DNA of 11,599 bases, taken from NCBI GenBank assembly GCA_900618425.1, contig UZAN01045187.1:14915-26513 (forward strand), given 5' to 3'. A program made the translations under genes and the position numbers. The notes beneath the pieces were generated by a model. The model did not search any database and was not told the origin of the DNA. It saw only the letters and a list, made by a program, of their open reading frames with translations. Positions 1-6,992 of this stretch are shown here, in pieces; position 1 is the first letter of the stretch, and the number at the start of each line of letters is the position of its first letter. The stretch is from Echinostoma caproni (Eukaryota > Platyhelminthes > Trematoda > Plagiorchiida > Echinostomatidae).

Positions 1-1
1 C

Positions 2-100
2 GTCATTTTTACCGTGTTCGGGATCGTTCGTTTACACCACGTCCTGACCGCAGCAGTTGACATATATCACTCCTTGGTCGCCAAAACGGCCGTGAAGTAA
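2..100 (+). CDS. Possible terminal coding exon of an unrecognised plus-strand gene (partial)
   Basis: An open frame enters from the left edge and ends at a TAA at 98-100, giving 32 codons. Third positions are mostly G or C, while the downstream DNA is AT-rich, which is what one expects of coding sequence next to a 3' UTR. The peptide ends in a moderately hydrophobic stretch followed by LVAKTAVK. I recognise no family. No splice acceptor can be seen because the exon would begin outside the window, and the nearest plus-strand AATAAA is more than a kilobase away (about 1293). It could equally be a chance open frame; at this length the evidence is thin. Confidence 0.2.
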   Translation, partial: VIFTVFGIVRLHHVLTAAVDIYHSLVAKTAVK

Positions 101-1145
101 CTTTCTCTCCTTCCATCTCATCTCATGTGCACGACGGTCCAAAAACAGAACGATATCCGGTTTCATGAAGCTTACACATAGCAAATCGCTATTGACTCTC
201 GAAATTTTATTTTCCTTTTTCTATGCGAAATGTAATGTCTCAGCTGGTTGACGCATCACTCAAAACAAGCTTATTCTCTAAACTGTTCGGGTTCAGTGTG
301 CTTCTGTTTAAGAAATTCTTATTACGCGTAGCGTGTGTATTTTTGCGGGTCGAATTGATTGCAAGTTGAATGTTTGTGGTTTCCTATGCAAATCGGAAAA
401 GCCGGAATCCGACCATAATTGCTGTTTGTCATTTCAATTTGTACAATTTACGCTTGGTAAGATTTCATTACTTCTTCAAATGTGCTTTGTTGCTTGTTGC
501 TGGTTATACCGAGTGAGCATTTAAAACCATGATTGCTTTTGTTTAATGGAATATACAGGTTGGAAAGGGATGGCGTGACCCGGAGCACAACATGAACCCG
601 TGAACACAGAAGCGCATTATTGCGGACCATTTTAACTGGCATACTTTATCCACGTGTCCAAATAGAACATTGCTCCGATATCCCCTCAACCACTGCATAT
701 TGATGATGGTAATATCAACCGATTTCAATCACTCGCACTGATGGTAGATGGGGACGATCGAATTCGATGCGTGCCTCCCAGTCTTACCATTTGCTTGCTT
801 TTTGTTCCTCAACAATCGATCAGTGACCGTCGCCCGGCTTCAACAAAAAAACTGATTCCACGTAGTTTTGCATATCAAATACGCACAAACGAATTAAAAA
901 TAGGCTGTTGCGCACCCTCCGCTAGTCGAAATCAGTCAGGATAATTTTGACGCACGTACGAAACCCCGACACCAATCGCCTGATCCACTTCATTACCAAT
1001 CATCCTAAAGTGCACATCAGCGTTTCATGCTTTCTCATTTATCATAATGTAAAAATGGATATACATTAGTTATGGTTGACTTTGATTGCTTGTGACACAC
1101 CAATTCAAAGTTGGGCTGTTTCTGAAATGGGAAGAGCGTGAACAC
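101..1145. other. Non-coding stretch, nothing recognised
   Basis: This AT-rich stretch has short frames on both strands (up to 67 codons) without recognisable domains or coding-like codon use. No RNA gene, repeat pair or mobile-element motif was found by eye. It may be 3' UTR of whatever gene ends at 100, or intergenic DNA. Confidence 0.5.
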
Positions 1146-1198
1146 ACTACTACTACTACTGCTGCTATTACTACTACTACTACTACTACTACTACTAT
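1146..1198. repeat. (ACT)n trinucleotide microsatellite
   Basis: An interrupted run of ACT/CTA triplets, with a short GCT-containing break near 1161-1169. It is a simple sequence repeat in non-coding DNA and is probably length-polymorphic. Confidence 0.9.
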
Positions 1199-1766
1199 AT
1201 GTAGCAATTGAAGTCTTTGAATTCTACTTTCTCAGTTGCATCCGGGTAAACTCCCTGAGAGTCCCCTGAAAAGACTTCCTCTAATCCAGTTCAATAAATG
1301 TGTCATACTCCCTGAATACTCAACTGCTACACACACATTTGATTCCGGGTTGGATATCTTGGGCCTGGAGATAAATCGGTGACTAACATATTGTAACCCC
1401 CCGGCCAATATTATTCCATTTCAGCACCAGTATCAATGTCACGTTGCGTCTTATTAAGCCGATTTTCACCGCAACAATAATTAGGACGGTACACCTGGGA
1501 TTTAGCATGCCTAAACCACTTCAAAAACCAAAACCATCAACAATGCCTGGGACACGTTGATAATCGAATGGGCTAATGCAAACACGATACTAAAAATAGG
1601 AACAAAGATATGGAAGTGAGTTAGTACAAGTCATTACAAACTATGGCAAGTTGTAGGAAGGTGGATCAATGACATCACTGAATCCAGCCAGCATTGGTGA
1701 CTTCGATGCAATCGATTTCACTACCGGTCAAAAAGTACCTCACTACGGAAATCCACAGTTGGCGGA
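1199..1766. other. Non-coding stretch with a weak short inverted-repeat pair
   Basis: No gene is visible. A 12-bp imperfect inverted pair (TGTAGCAATTGA at 1199-1210 against TCAACTGCTACA near 1321-1332, one mismatch) encloses about 130 bp. This could be a tiny terminal-inverted-repeat element or chance; no clear target-site duplication flanks it. An AATAAA hexamer occurs on the plus strand near 1293. Confidence 0.35.
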
Positions 1767-1845
1767 TTTATTGATTTCGACTGACTGTCCGCCGGACTTC
1801 ACCTTCACGCACAATCATCATCGATTCAACCATACCATCGGGGAA

Positions 1846-1890
1846 GCACTGAACTCCAGTTTCGCTCTTATTAGAGCTCATCAGTAGTGC
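1846..1890 (-). ncRNA. Type I hammerhead ribozyme, core complete (copy 1)
   Basis: On the minus strand the conserved core CTGATGA (1884-1878) is followed by a 4-bp stem II, GCTC/GAGC (1877-1874 with 1867-1864), capped by the loop TAATAA, and then GAAA (1863-1860). Stem III is a 3-bp ACT/AGT helix with a GG loop. The predicted cleavage triplet is GUU, with the cut after position 1852. Stem I pairs GCACT (1890-1886) with AGTGC (1850-1846). Its innermost position is a C-A mismatch, one transition from a pair. All invariant core bases are present. The short stem III is typical of minimal retroelement hammerheads, which often work poorly as monomers or need dimers. Whether this copy cleaves is not shown. 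Confidence 0.85.
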
Positions 1891-1908
1891 ATATCCACCG
1901 TCCCATCC

Positions 1909-1921
1909 GGGATTTGAACTC
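1909..1921 (-). promoter_or_regulatory. Pol III B box of SINE copy 1
   Basis: Minus strand reads GAGTTCAAATCCC, a close match to the tRNA B-box consensus GGTTCAANTCC. The same 13 bases occur in SINE copy 2 at 4302-4314. Confidence 0.75.
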
Positions 1922-1950
1922 CGGACCTATCGCATGGGAGATGTGTGCGT

Positions 1951-1963
1951 TACCACAGTGCCA
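1951..1963 (-). promoter_or_regulatory. Pol III A box of SINE copy 1
   Basis: Minus strand reads TGGCACTGTGGTA, matching the tRNA A-box form TRGYNNARNGG except for one base. Its distance of about 30 nt from the B box is normal for Pol III genes. Copy 2 has TGGCACAGTGGTA, which fits the consensus better. Confidence 0.7.
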
Positions 1964-2164
1964 TGACTGAACCAAATTGTCCATTTATGTCTGTTCAGGT
2001 GTTGTCTTCAGTGATAGTCAATTTGTTCATTTGACCGAGAGCAACCTAGGGAGACACAGATGATAACCTGTTAACTTCAATCGAAAGCCTCCCAACTTCC
2101 TTGCAGGTTACGAGCTGACTTCCCACAAACCTAGCAGGCTCGATTGAAAATTCGCATTTAACTT

Positions 2165-2744
2165 TGGCAAACCAAACGCGCGGAACAGTTTACTGGTATG
2201 GAACAACATTGAGTAGATGAACCAAAACAATTTCGTGATGATACGGAGTGTTTTCCCAAAGAACGTTCCAGTCAAACTTAATGTACTACGTGGGGAGAAC
2301 GATTTCAAATAGGTATGTACATTGCAGCGGTATCTTACGCCAGCGATGATCCAGTCAAAACCACTTCCCGACGTTATGTTGCTTTGGTTTATAATTCATG
2401 ACAAAATCGCGCTTATTATTGCACAGCCCCAGTGTAGCACACATGCAACCCAGACTCGAACTGTATAGAAAACACTGATACTAGTCTTAATAGCAATGTG
2501 CATCGAGATTCAGTAATTTAGATTACGAGAAAAACAAAACACGCACTAGGTGTATCTTGAAAACTTCAGATACGATTCGCCAAAGTTTTCGGACAGAAAG
2601 ACCGATGCACCGGGTCTGAACCGAAGTTCATCAGAATCGAATATTACTGTCATGAAGATTTTTTGATACATATTGTTGAAAACAAAGGATAATTTGCTGG
2701 TTTCTCACTCTGTTACTATTTTGGTTCTCGAAAACGTTGATCAA

Positions 2745-2776
<32 letters not shown>

Positions 2777-3328
2777 AGCTTTCAACTAAATCCGGATGCG
2801 CGCATATCAGTGTCCTAAAATGGACTACATTGCCACATTTTCTGATAAAATATCGCATTTTCTTGGCCAAAATTAAAATGCGCATCTCTCTCTCTGTCTG
2901 TTTCTCTTGACCCCTTTGTTGTTCTCCCAATTCTGTACAGCATTTTCGACAAAAAGATTCCGGTCAGCAACAAATGTAGACACGGGAACGGATGATCGAT
3001 CGGCCAACCGTGTTCTTGTGATAACCAATGCATTTTTTGAGAAGAGAAAATAAACTATAAAACATGATCAACAACAAAAATCATTCAAAAACGAAGTGCT
3101 TTTTTCCTGATCCAATATTGGTCAGGTGGAGGGGGGAGGGACGGGACTGAGAAAACGAATCACATGCATGAAAAAAACAAACGACACTAAATGATACCTA
3201 GATTTGTAGAGCAAAATTATAGCATAGTAGATTTGGACGTGCAAAAACATGCAAATCGAGAATCGTTTGAGTGATGTGTGGATGACTATGAACCGGTCCA
3301 GGGTTGGCCGAAATAGTGAGCATCAATA
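2165..3328. other. Spacer downstream of LACTB, possibly its 3' UTR; microsatellites only
   Basis: This interval follows the LACTB stop codon on the minus strand. It holds a (TA)13 tract at 2751-2776 and a short CT run near 2887-2898. Open frames on the minus strand between 2631 and 3033 are low in information, partly encoded by the simple repeats, and match no family I know. I found no minus-strand AATAAA (TTTATT on the plus strand) before SINE copy 1, so the LACTB polyadenylation site is not located. Confidence 0.45.
2751..2776. repeat. (TA)13 microsatellite
   Basis: Thirteen uninterrupted TA dinucleotides in non-coding DNA. Confidence 0.95.
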
Positions 3329-3585
3329 TCACTGATGGAGCGCATCTTCTGTAAACACCTCGGCTAACGAGACAGCCAGTTGACTGATTTCGGAAGAATC
3401 CTCCAGATTGGTCAAAACAGCCACACAGACCGGTGGAACACGGGAAATGGCCGTAGTGAATTCCTCGTTGTCCTGATGTTCCGGTCGATCGAAAGCCGGT
3501 TCAGATGTGGGACAACATGGCAGACTGAGAAGAAGAGCAGTGGTACAGCCCACTGCACCACCCGTATGCAGAACGTAGAGACGAT
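3329..3585 (-). CDS. LACTB: LACTB-like serine beta-lactamase-like protein, terminal exon
   Basis: On the minus strand an acceptor (CTGCCCAG at 3593-3586) precedes a frame reading RLYVLHTGGAVG, then a hydrophobic LLLSLP segment, the stretch VAVLTNLED and a hydrophilic tail ending at TGA (3331-3329). The exon adds 84 codons plus the stop. HTGG is the third active-site motif of this family, standing where class C beta-lactamases have KTG. In animal LACTB the next strand is also followed by a short helix and the C-terminus, so both end and length fit a last exon. LACTB is a filament-forming serine hydrolase of the mitochondrial intermembrane space, linked to lipid metabolism. Between the two strands sits an acidic loop of about 25 residues containing DRPEHQDNEEF, comparable to the variable insertion in vertebrate LACTB. 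The exon begins in phase 1, needing one base of the preceding codon. Most of the active site (SxxK, YxN) is not in this window. Confidence 0.8.
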
Positions 3586-4056
3586 CTGGGCAGATGTTGT
3601 TTCCCGCAACGGGACCACCAGACCGCCTTCGGGAATGAACGTAGATAATGACAAAATAGAAGTGTATTGATGAATGCAGGTATATATATACCGTTCTCTC
3701 AGCACGCGCAAAGCATTAACACTGAGCGTGGGAGACAGTAATGGAACAATTGTTGCTAAGACCCATCGAAACTGATTACACTGCTAAACATTCCGATGAG
3801 CCCCTATGGGCTGGGAGGAATTTCAGTAGTTCAGGTCAAAAGTATATGTTTAGAATTGTGAGATAGTCTATTAAATGGAACGTAAACGCTTTCAGAGTGA
3901 CATCTGGCATCCAGAACCTGTCAGTAGAGCCCATCAAATAATGTCACATGAATTGCGGGTGAAATTTCTGAGCACTTACTGACTAAGAACGGTCATCCGA
4001 ATTTGAGGTAGCAAGAGTCAGTTCGATCAACAAGTAATTCTGAGTCAAACGCTAAA
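3586..4056 (-). other. LACTB intron, TE-free part
   Basis: This is intron sequence just upstream of the terminal exon on the minus strand. A short TA tract lies near 3682-3691. No second exon could be identified, although a small one is expected somewhere between 3586 and 10486. A good minus-strand GTAAGT donor sits near 3972-3977, but no open exon with a matching phase precedes it. The 25 nt at 4032-4056 recur just after SINE copy 2. Confidence 0.4.
4032..4056 (+). repeat. Left member of a 25-nt direct repeat flanking SINE copy 2
   Basis: Begins AAGTAATTCTGAGTC and matches 4479-4503 (AAGCAATTGTGAGTC...) at 22 of 25 positions. The placement on both sides of the repeat suggests an old target-site duplication. 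The match could also be part of the repeat unit itself. Confidence 0.5.
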
Positions 4057-4261
4057 TATCAATCCAGCCTTGTAGGTTCGTTGGCGAATCAGTCCGTTCC
4101 TGCATGGAAGTCCTGACTTGGTTGGAGGCTTTCGATTGGAGTTGACAGTATGTCACCTGTCTCTGTCCGTTACTGTCGGGCCAAATGAACTGACTATCAT
4201 TGAAGACGAGACCTGAACAAGCATGAATTGGCAATTTGGTTCAGCCACGATATGAACTGGT

Positions 4262-4314
4262 TGGCACAGTGGTAACACACGCATTCCATGCGATAGGTCC
4301 GGAGTTCAAATCCC
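4262..4314 (+). promoter_or_regulatory. Internal Pol III promoter (A and B boxes) of SINE copy 2
   Basis: The A box TGGCACAGTGGTA (4262-4274) and B box GAGTTCAAATCCC (4302-4314) lie 27 nt apart. Between them CGCAT and ATGCG could pair as an anticodon-type stem. No complete cloverleaf with acceptor stem is visible, so this is a tRNA-like head, not a tRNA gene. Confidence 0.75.
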
Positions 4315-4332
4315 AGACGGGACGGTGGATAT

Positions 4333-4368
4333 GCACTACTGAAGAGCAAAACCGAAATAGTCTAATGC
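4333..4368 (+). ncRNA. Hammerhead ribozyme, decayed stem II (copy 2)
   Basis: The core CTGAAGA (4339-4345, N7 = A) and GAAA (4354-4357) are intact. Stem II is reduced to a G-C pair next to a C-C mismatch around the loop AAAA (4346-4353). Stem III is a single A-U pair, and the cleavage triplet is the canonical GUC, with the cut after 4362. Stem I pairs GCACTA (4333-4338) with TAATGC (4363-4368), with one A-C mismatch at the third position. Activity is unlikely with this stem II, but the layout lines up position for position with copy 1. Confidence 0.7.
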
Positions 4369-4463
4369 TTCCGAGTACATGGTTGAATCGATGAACTGAG
4401 GATTGGGCGCGAAGGTAAAGTCCGAAGGATAGTCAGCTCAAATCAATAAAAAACCAATTATCC

Positions 4464-4689
4464 CACACCACTACTCACAAGCAATTGTGAGTCAAATGCT
4501 AAAGAATACTAAAGACAGATACCTGACGTACACATCAGTTGTGAACTGTGTGTGCGTGTAAAACAAAGCAAATGACCGCTTCATTTCATCCGCCCCAGAT
4601 TTGGAGTGCGGACTTCGGTGTCATTTCTCTATTGGGATCTTACCAGGAGATTCTAGCTAAAAACAAACAAACCAATGCTACAATCTAAT
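4464..4689. other. Intron spacer between SINE copy 2 and a Penelope-like fragment
   Basis: Contains the right member of the 25-nt direct repeat (4479-4503). The rest shows no coding or structural signal I can identify; it may include strongly decayed upstream Penelope sequence. Confidence 0.4.
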
Positions 4690-5241
4690 GACAAGAAGGA
4701 CCTTGTAGCCTCTAATGGCATTCCGTATATAGATAAGGCACTCTAGAAGCAATCAGAAAGATTCTCGACAATTTAAACACACACATTCTTTCGGGTTGAC
4801 AACATTCTGAAATGCCATCTCATGAAAGCCAAAGATCCGGTCGAATGGCAAGGTCAAAACAATTGCATTTACAAAGTCAGTTGTACAGAATTCCCCGCAG
4901 AGTACATTGGGTAGACCAGTAGACAACCTAAGACAAGAAGAACCGAACGTAAAAGAAAAGAAAAACACCGGTCTGCGGACGAAGCAACTCTGACAAAACT
5001 GGAACGAGACTCAGCGATCGCTTTTCACGCCATAGCTGATAGTCACACCATAGACAACGACAACACGAAAGTACTTCAACTCGGATTTCGAATATGCACT
5101 GAACGCTCGTATGCCAATGTTTTGACCATTAACACCCACTCTGCACGTGACGACAGAAACGATGGAGTCGATATCCCGAGCATTTGGACTACCCTAACAT
5201 CCCGAACGTCTAATCCCGACAAAGGTCACGGTGCCACTTGA
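4690..5241 (+). pseudogene. Penelope-like element, RT thumb end and GIY-YIG endonuclease (relic)
   Basis: Forward frames decode the C-terminal part of a Penelope-like protein. A segment near 4735-4775 (GTLEAIRKIL) fits the end of the RT region. After a frameshift, a continuous frame from about 4790 to the TGA at 5239-5241 gives FRVDN, LMKAKDPVEW, CIYKVSC and AEYIG, the last two being the GIY-YIG nuclease motifs, followed by a basic KTRRTERKRKEKH segment. Penelope-like elements use an RT related to telomerase, and their GIY-YIG domain nicks the target DNA. One TAG (4912-4914) interrupts the frame just after YIG. It is a different lineage from the copies at 6993-8110 and 11106-11599, whose GIY-YIG parts read CGATYTG and CGAKYVG. 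The element is dead, and the RT catalytic region is absent. Confidence 0.8.
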
Positions 5242-5363
5242 CCCCATCTAATAATGGGAGTTAGTATGTCAGACAACGAATCATTCAGTCCACCACATAG
5301 ACGCACGATGAAATATCTGTTGACTTGTGATCTTTTCCTCTGAGTTACTTGATTGTAAAACCT

Positions 5364-5403
5364 GTCTTGAGAAAGGTTACCCACGGTAACCGAAACGTCG
5401 ACG
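5364..5403 (+). ncRNA. Hammerhead-like relic in the Penelope-like 3' region
   Basis: A perfect 7-bp hairpin (GGTTACC at 5375-5381, loop CAC, GGTAACC at 5385-5391) runs straight into GAAA (5392-5395) and then CGTC. In a hammerhead this is stem II, the GAAA core, a minimal stem III and a GUC cleavage site. GTC (5364-5366) and GAC (5400-5402) can pair as stem I. The left core reads TTGAGAA instead of CTGANGA, and there is one extra A before stem II. Penelope-like elements of many animals are known to carry minimal type I hammerheads near their ends, which fits the position about 120 nt after the stop codon. It is probably inactive. Confidence 0.5.
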
Positions 5404-5461
5404 AATATAATTCTCTACCGACATCGTTGTGTTGTTAACATTATCACATTCACAATATTTT

Positions 5462-5759
5462 TTGTTTCACTGTACACTTTTGATCGTTCAGCTGCTATCT
5501 CTCTCATTATAAACCTAAGGAACCATCAGGATGCAAATAGTTTATGTTTCGCAATGTTTTCTGTCTTAATGGGGGCACATATCAACACAATGAAAAACAA
5601 GATCGTAGAGATGCTGTCGTTACACAGGATATATACAAGGACGATCCAGAGAAATCCTCACATAATGACCGATAAAAACAAACAAGTGCTGGTGGAAACC
5701 ACAAAAAAAGGCTATTTGTCCACGAGAAACGATGAGCATGCGTACGTTGTTCTTCGTGT
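5462..5759. other. Intron spacer, nothing recognised
   Basis: An 84-codon open frame starting at 5554 has no recognisable domain and runs into the neighbouring SINE, so it is not called. No other signal was seen. Confidence 0.4.
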
Positions 5760-6000
5760 AACGATTGTCTCACTCTGTTTGGCCAGGAGAATTAAGCAGT
5801 TCAAATAACCAGGCAACACGATCTCCACGATGTGCAGATGACTCTTTCCCTGGAAGACAGTTGTTTGGCAGATTGAAGTTTATAAAGCTGAGATTGTGAA
5901 AAGTAGCCTCGGTGGAATTTGACTCCCCCCTCCACGCATGGATGCAGCCTACGTTTTTTTGTACATCGCACGCTCTACCAGCTGAGTGAGCTACGAGGCC
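5760..6000 (-). mobile_element. Second SINE type with tRNA-like head (boundaries approximate)
   Basis: The minus strand starting at 6000 reads like a tRNA: GCCTCG (5999-5994) can pair with CGAGGC (5911-5906) as a perfect 6-bp acceptor-type stem. An A box TAGCTCACTCAGCTGGTAGAG (5993-5973) forms a D arm with GCTC/GAGC, and a B-box relic GGAGTCAAATTCC lies at 5926-5914. The T loop lacks the usual TTC and no clear anticodon arm forms, so I read it as the head of a tRNA-derived SINE with a body running towards about 5760, not a working tRNA. It differs from the hammerhead-bearing SINE family, and no CTGATGA core follows it. Confidence 0.55.
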
Positions 6001-6242
6001 ACATCGACAGAGCAATGGCCTTTTCACATTCGAATGATCCACCCAAATTATAGGGGATGGAGTGGATAATCAGGGGAAGCCAGGAGGTGCTCATGCAGCT
6101 AGCCTCGTGAGACTGATCTTAGTCTGGCCTCTACCCACTGGCCTTTCATGCATGATTGGATCTGCGGCTGTGAGAAGCCATCCTGTATAGCTCGCAGGGT
6201 CATGGAGGCACGCAAACCATTACACCATACCAAGGTACAGTG
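6001..6242. other. Probable upstream portion of the RTE-like fragment; not decoded
   Basis: Repeat-like sequence lies between the tRNA-like SINE and the first recognisable endonuclease residues. The forward frame is open from 6148 and joins the endonuclease frame, but the residues before RTDNGERL were not matched to anything. Confidence 0.3.
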
Positions 6243-6735
6243 TCGTCGTGATGGAACCCAAGCTAGCCGGACGGACAACGGAGAACGCCTATGCCAATTT
6301 TGCGCTGACCACGAACTGCTCCTCTCAACCAGAAACTGCTCGCACAGAGACAGCGCCTGACATGGATATCACCAATCTCCTCACAGCGATGAACTTAAAT
6401 CGACCAGGTGGCCATCAGCCACCGCTGGCGAGGATCCACCGATGACTACCGTTACTACTGAAAAACACTCGTGGACACGTACCAGGCTTTGCTACGAGCC
6501 AAATTCTCCCTACGCCTAGTAAACAACTGCAGAAAAGCCGCCGAAAACGGATGCCCACAGTACAAAACCCGCAATGATTCCAAATCAATATCCGATCGCC
6601 TATCAGTTCACCCCTCAGCTGAAGGACTCGGTGAATACTGGACACTGGGTCATATAGGTCGGGTTAGGCTCTCTGGATGGAGACCCCGAGATCATGGCAA
6701 CCGGTGGTTAGAGATGCTGAATGAGTGAGTGAGCT
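6243..6735 (+). pseudogene. RTE-like LINE fragment: AP-type endonuclease C-terminal part (relic)
   Basis: Forward frames give RTDNGERLCQFCADHELLLS, then in another frame LTWISP and IDQVAISHRWRGSTDDY, then VDTYQALLRAKFSLRL. This order is the C-terminal half of the AP-type endonuclease of RTE-like LINEs, which normally nicks the target for reverse transcription. There is a frameshift near 6350 and at least three in-frame stops (two just before IDQ and one near 6454). The catalytic D-H pair expected before AL is replaced by TYQ, so the nuclease could not work. The RT domain is missing: the sequence jumps to a 3' portion (about 6640-6735) ending in TGAATGAGTGAGTGAG, the kind of short tandem tail RTE elements carry. 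This could be a deletion derivative that moved as such or decayed in place. Confidence 0.7.
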
Positions 6736-6992
6736 GAGTGTCACAAACAGTGACACTCGTGTATCTTCTACTCATTAATTTTGTAACCCTCCAAACGCTA
6801 TTGAATTCTTCACCTTCCATTTGATTCTGTTCTCAACGTTCCAATTTTCATTCTGCTATTTTATCCAAATAGGCAGTCAAAACGGACAGAACAAAACCAG
6901 TACACGAGAGTGCATTGTTACCGGTTGTAGAAAACTGAAACTGAAGTAGTATATCTTCTCAGACGACCAATTACGCCAGTTGACGAAATACC
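6736..6992. other. Intron spacer before a Penelope-like copy
   Basis: AT-rich sequence without recognisable motifs. It may include decayed N-terminal Penelope sequence, since the RT frame that becomes clear near 7060 has no visible beginning. Confidence 0.35.

Larger units (their letters stand above)
1767..2164 (-). mobile_element. SINE-like repeat with Pol III boxes and hammerhead ribozyme, copy 1
   Basis: Read on the minus strand, this region matches 4057-4463 on the plus strand over roughly 400 nt with small indels, so the two are copies of one dispersed repeat. In order it has a leading segment of about 170 nt, a tRNA-like block with an A box (1951-1963) and a B box (1909-1921), a hammerhead ribozyme (1846-1890), a body, and an A-rich end with the motif AAATCAATAAA. 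No run of four T occurs between the A box and the tail, so Pol III could read through the ribozyme. The order of Pol III promoter then hammerhead is that of the schistosome Sm-alpha family. A 72-codon open frame at 1669-1887 on the opposite strand is a by-product of the repeat, not a gene. Boundaries are approximate, and no target-site duplication was found. Confidence 0.8.
4057..4463 (+). mobile_element. SINE-like repeat with Pol III boxes and decayed hammerhead, copy 2
   Basis: Plus-strand copy of the repeat at 1767-2164, with the same order of parts: a leading segment, an A box (4262-4274, TGGCACAGTGGTA), a B box (4302-4314, GAGTTCAAATCCC), a hammerhead (4333-4368), a body and an A-rich end with AAATCAATAAAAAA at 4450-4463. 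Compared with copy 1 it carries about 17 extra nt just before the A box (near 4245-4261). It sits in the LACTB intron, antisense to that gene, and is flanked by a 25-nt imperfect direct repeat (4032-4056 and 4479-4503). The two copies diverge substantially, so both insertions look old. Confidence 0.8.

Noticed and set aside
1669..1887. 72-codon plus-strand frame
   Set aside because: Antisense of SINE copy 1 for most of its length.
2612..2637. Minus-strand CTGATGA followed by a UUCG-capped hairpin
   Set aside because: The hairpin TGAAC-TTCG-GTTCA overlaps the core and no GAAA follows, so it cannot fold as a hammerhead.
2631..3033. Overlapping 99- and 72-codon minus-strand frames
   Set aside because: Partly encoded by TA and CT simple repeats, no family likeness, and no splice or codon-use support.
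3791..3825. CCGATGAGCCC...GGGC resembling a hammerhead core plus stem II
   Set aside because: The core base U4 is C and GAAA does not follow the stem (TGGGAGGAA instead); no stem I or III could be placed.
4753..4968. 71-codon minus-strand frame
   Set aside because: Antisense of the Penelope GIY-YIG region, which explains the plus strand.
5554..5808. 84-codon plus-strand frame
   Set aside because: No recognisable domain, and its end lies in the tRNA-like SINE.
5906..6000. Functional tRNA gene on the minus strand
   Set aside because: T loop lacks TTC, T stem is mismatched and there is no proper anticodon arm; annotated as a SINE head.
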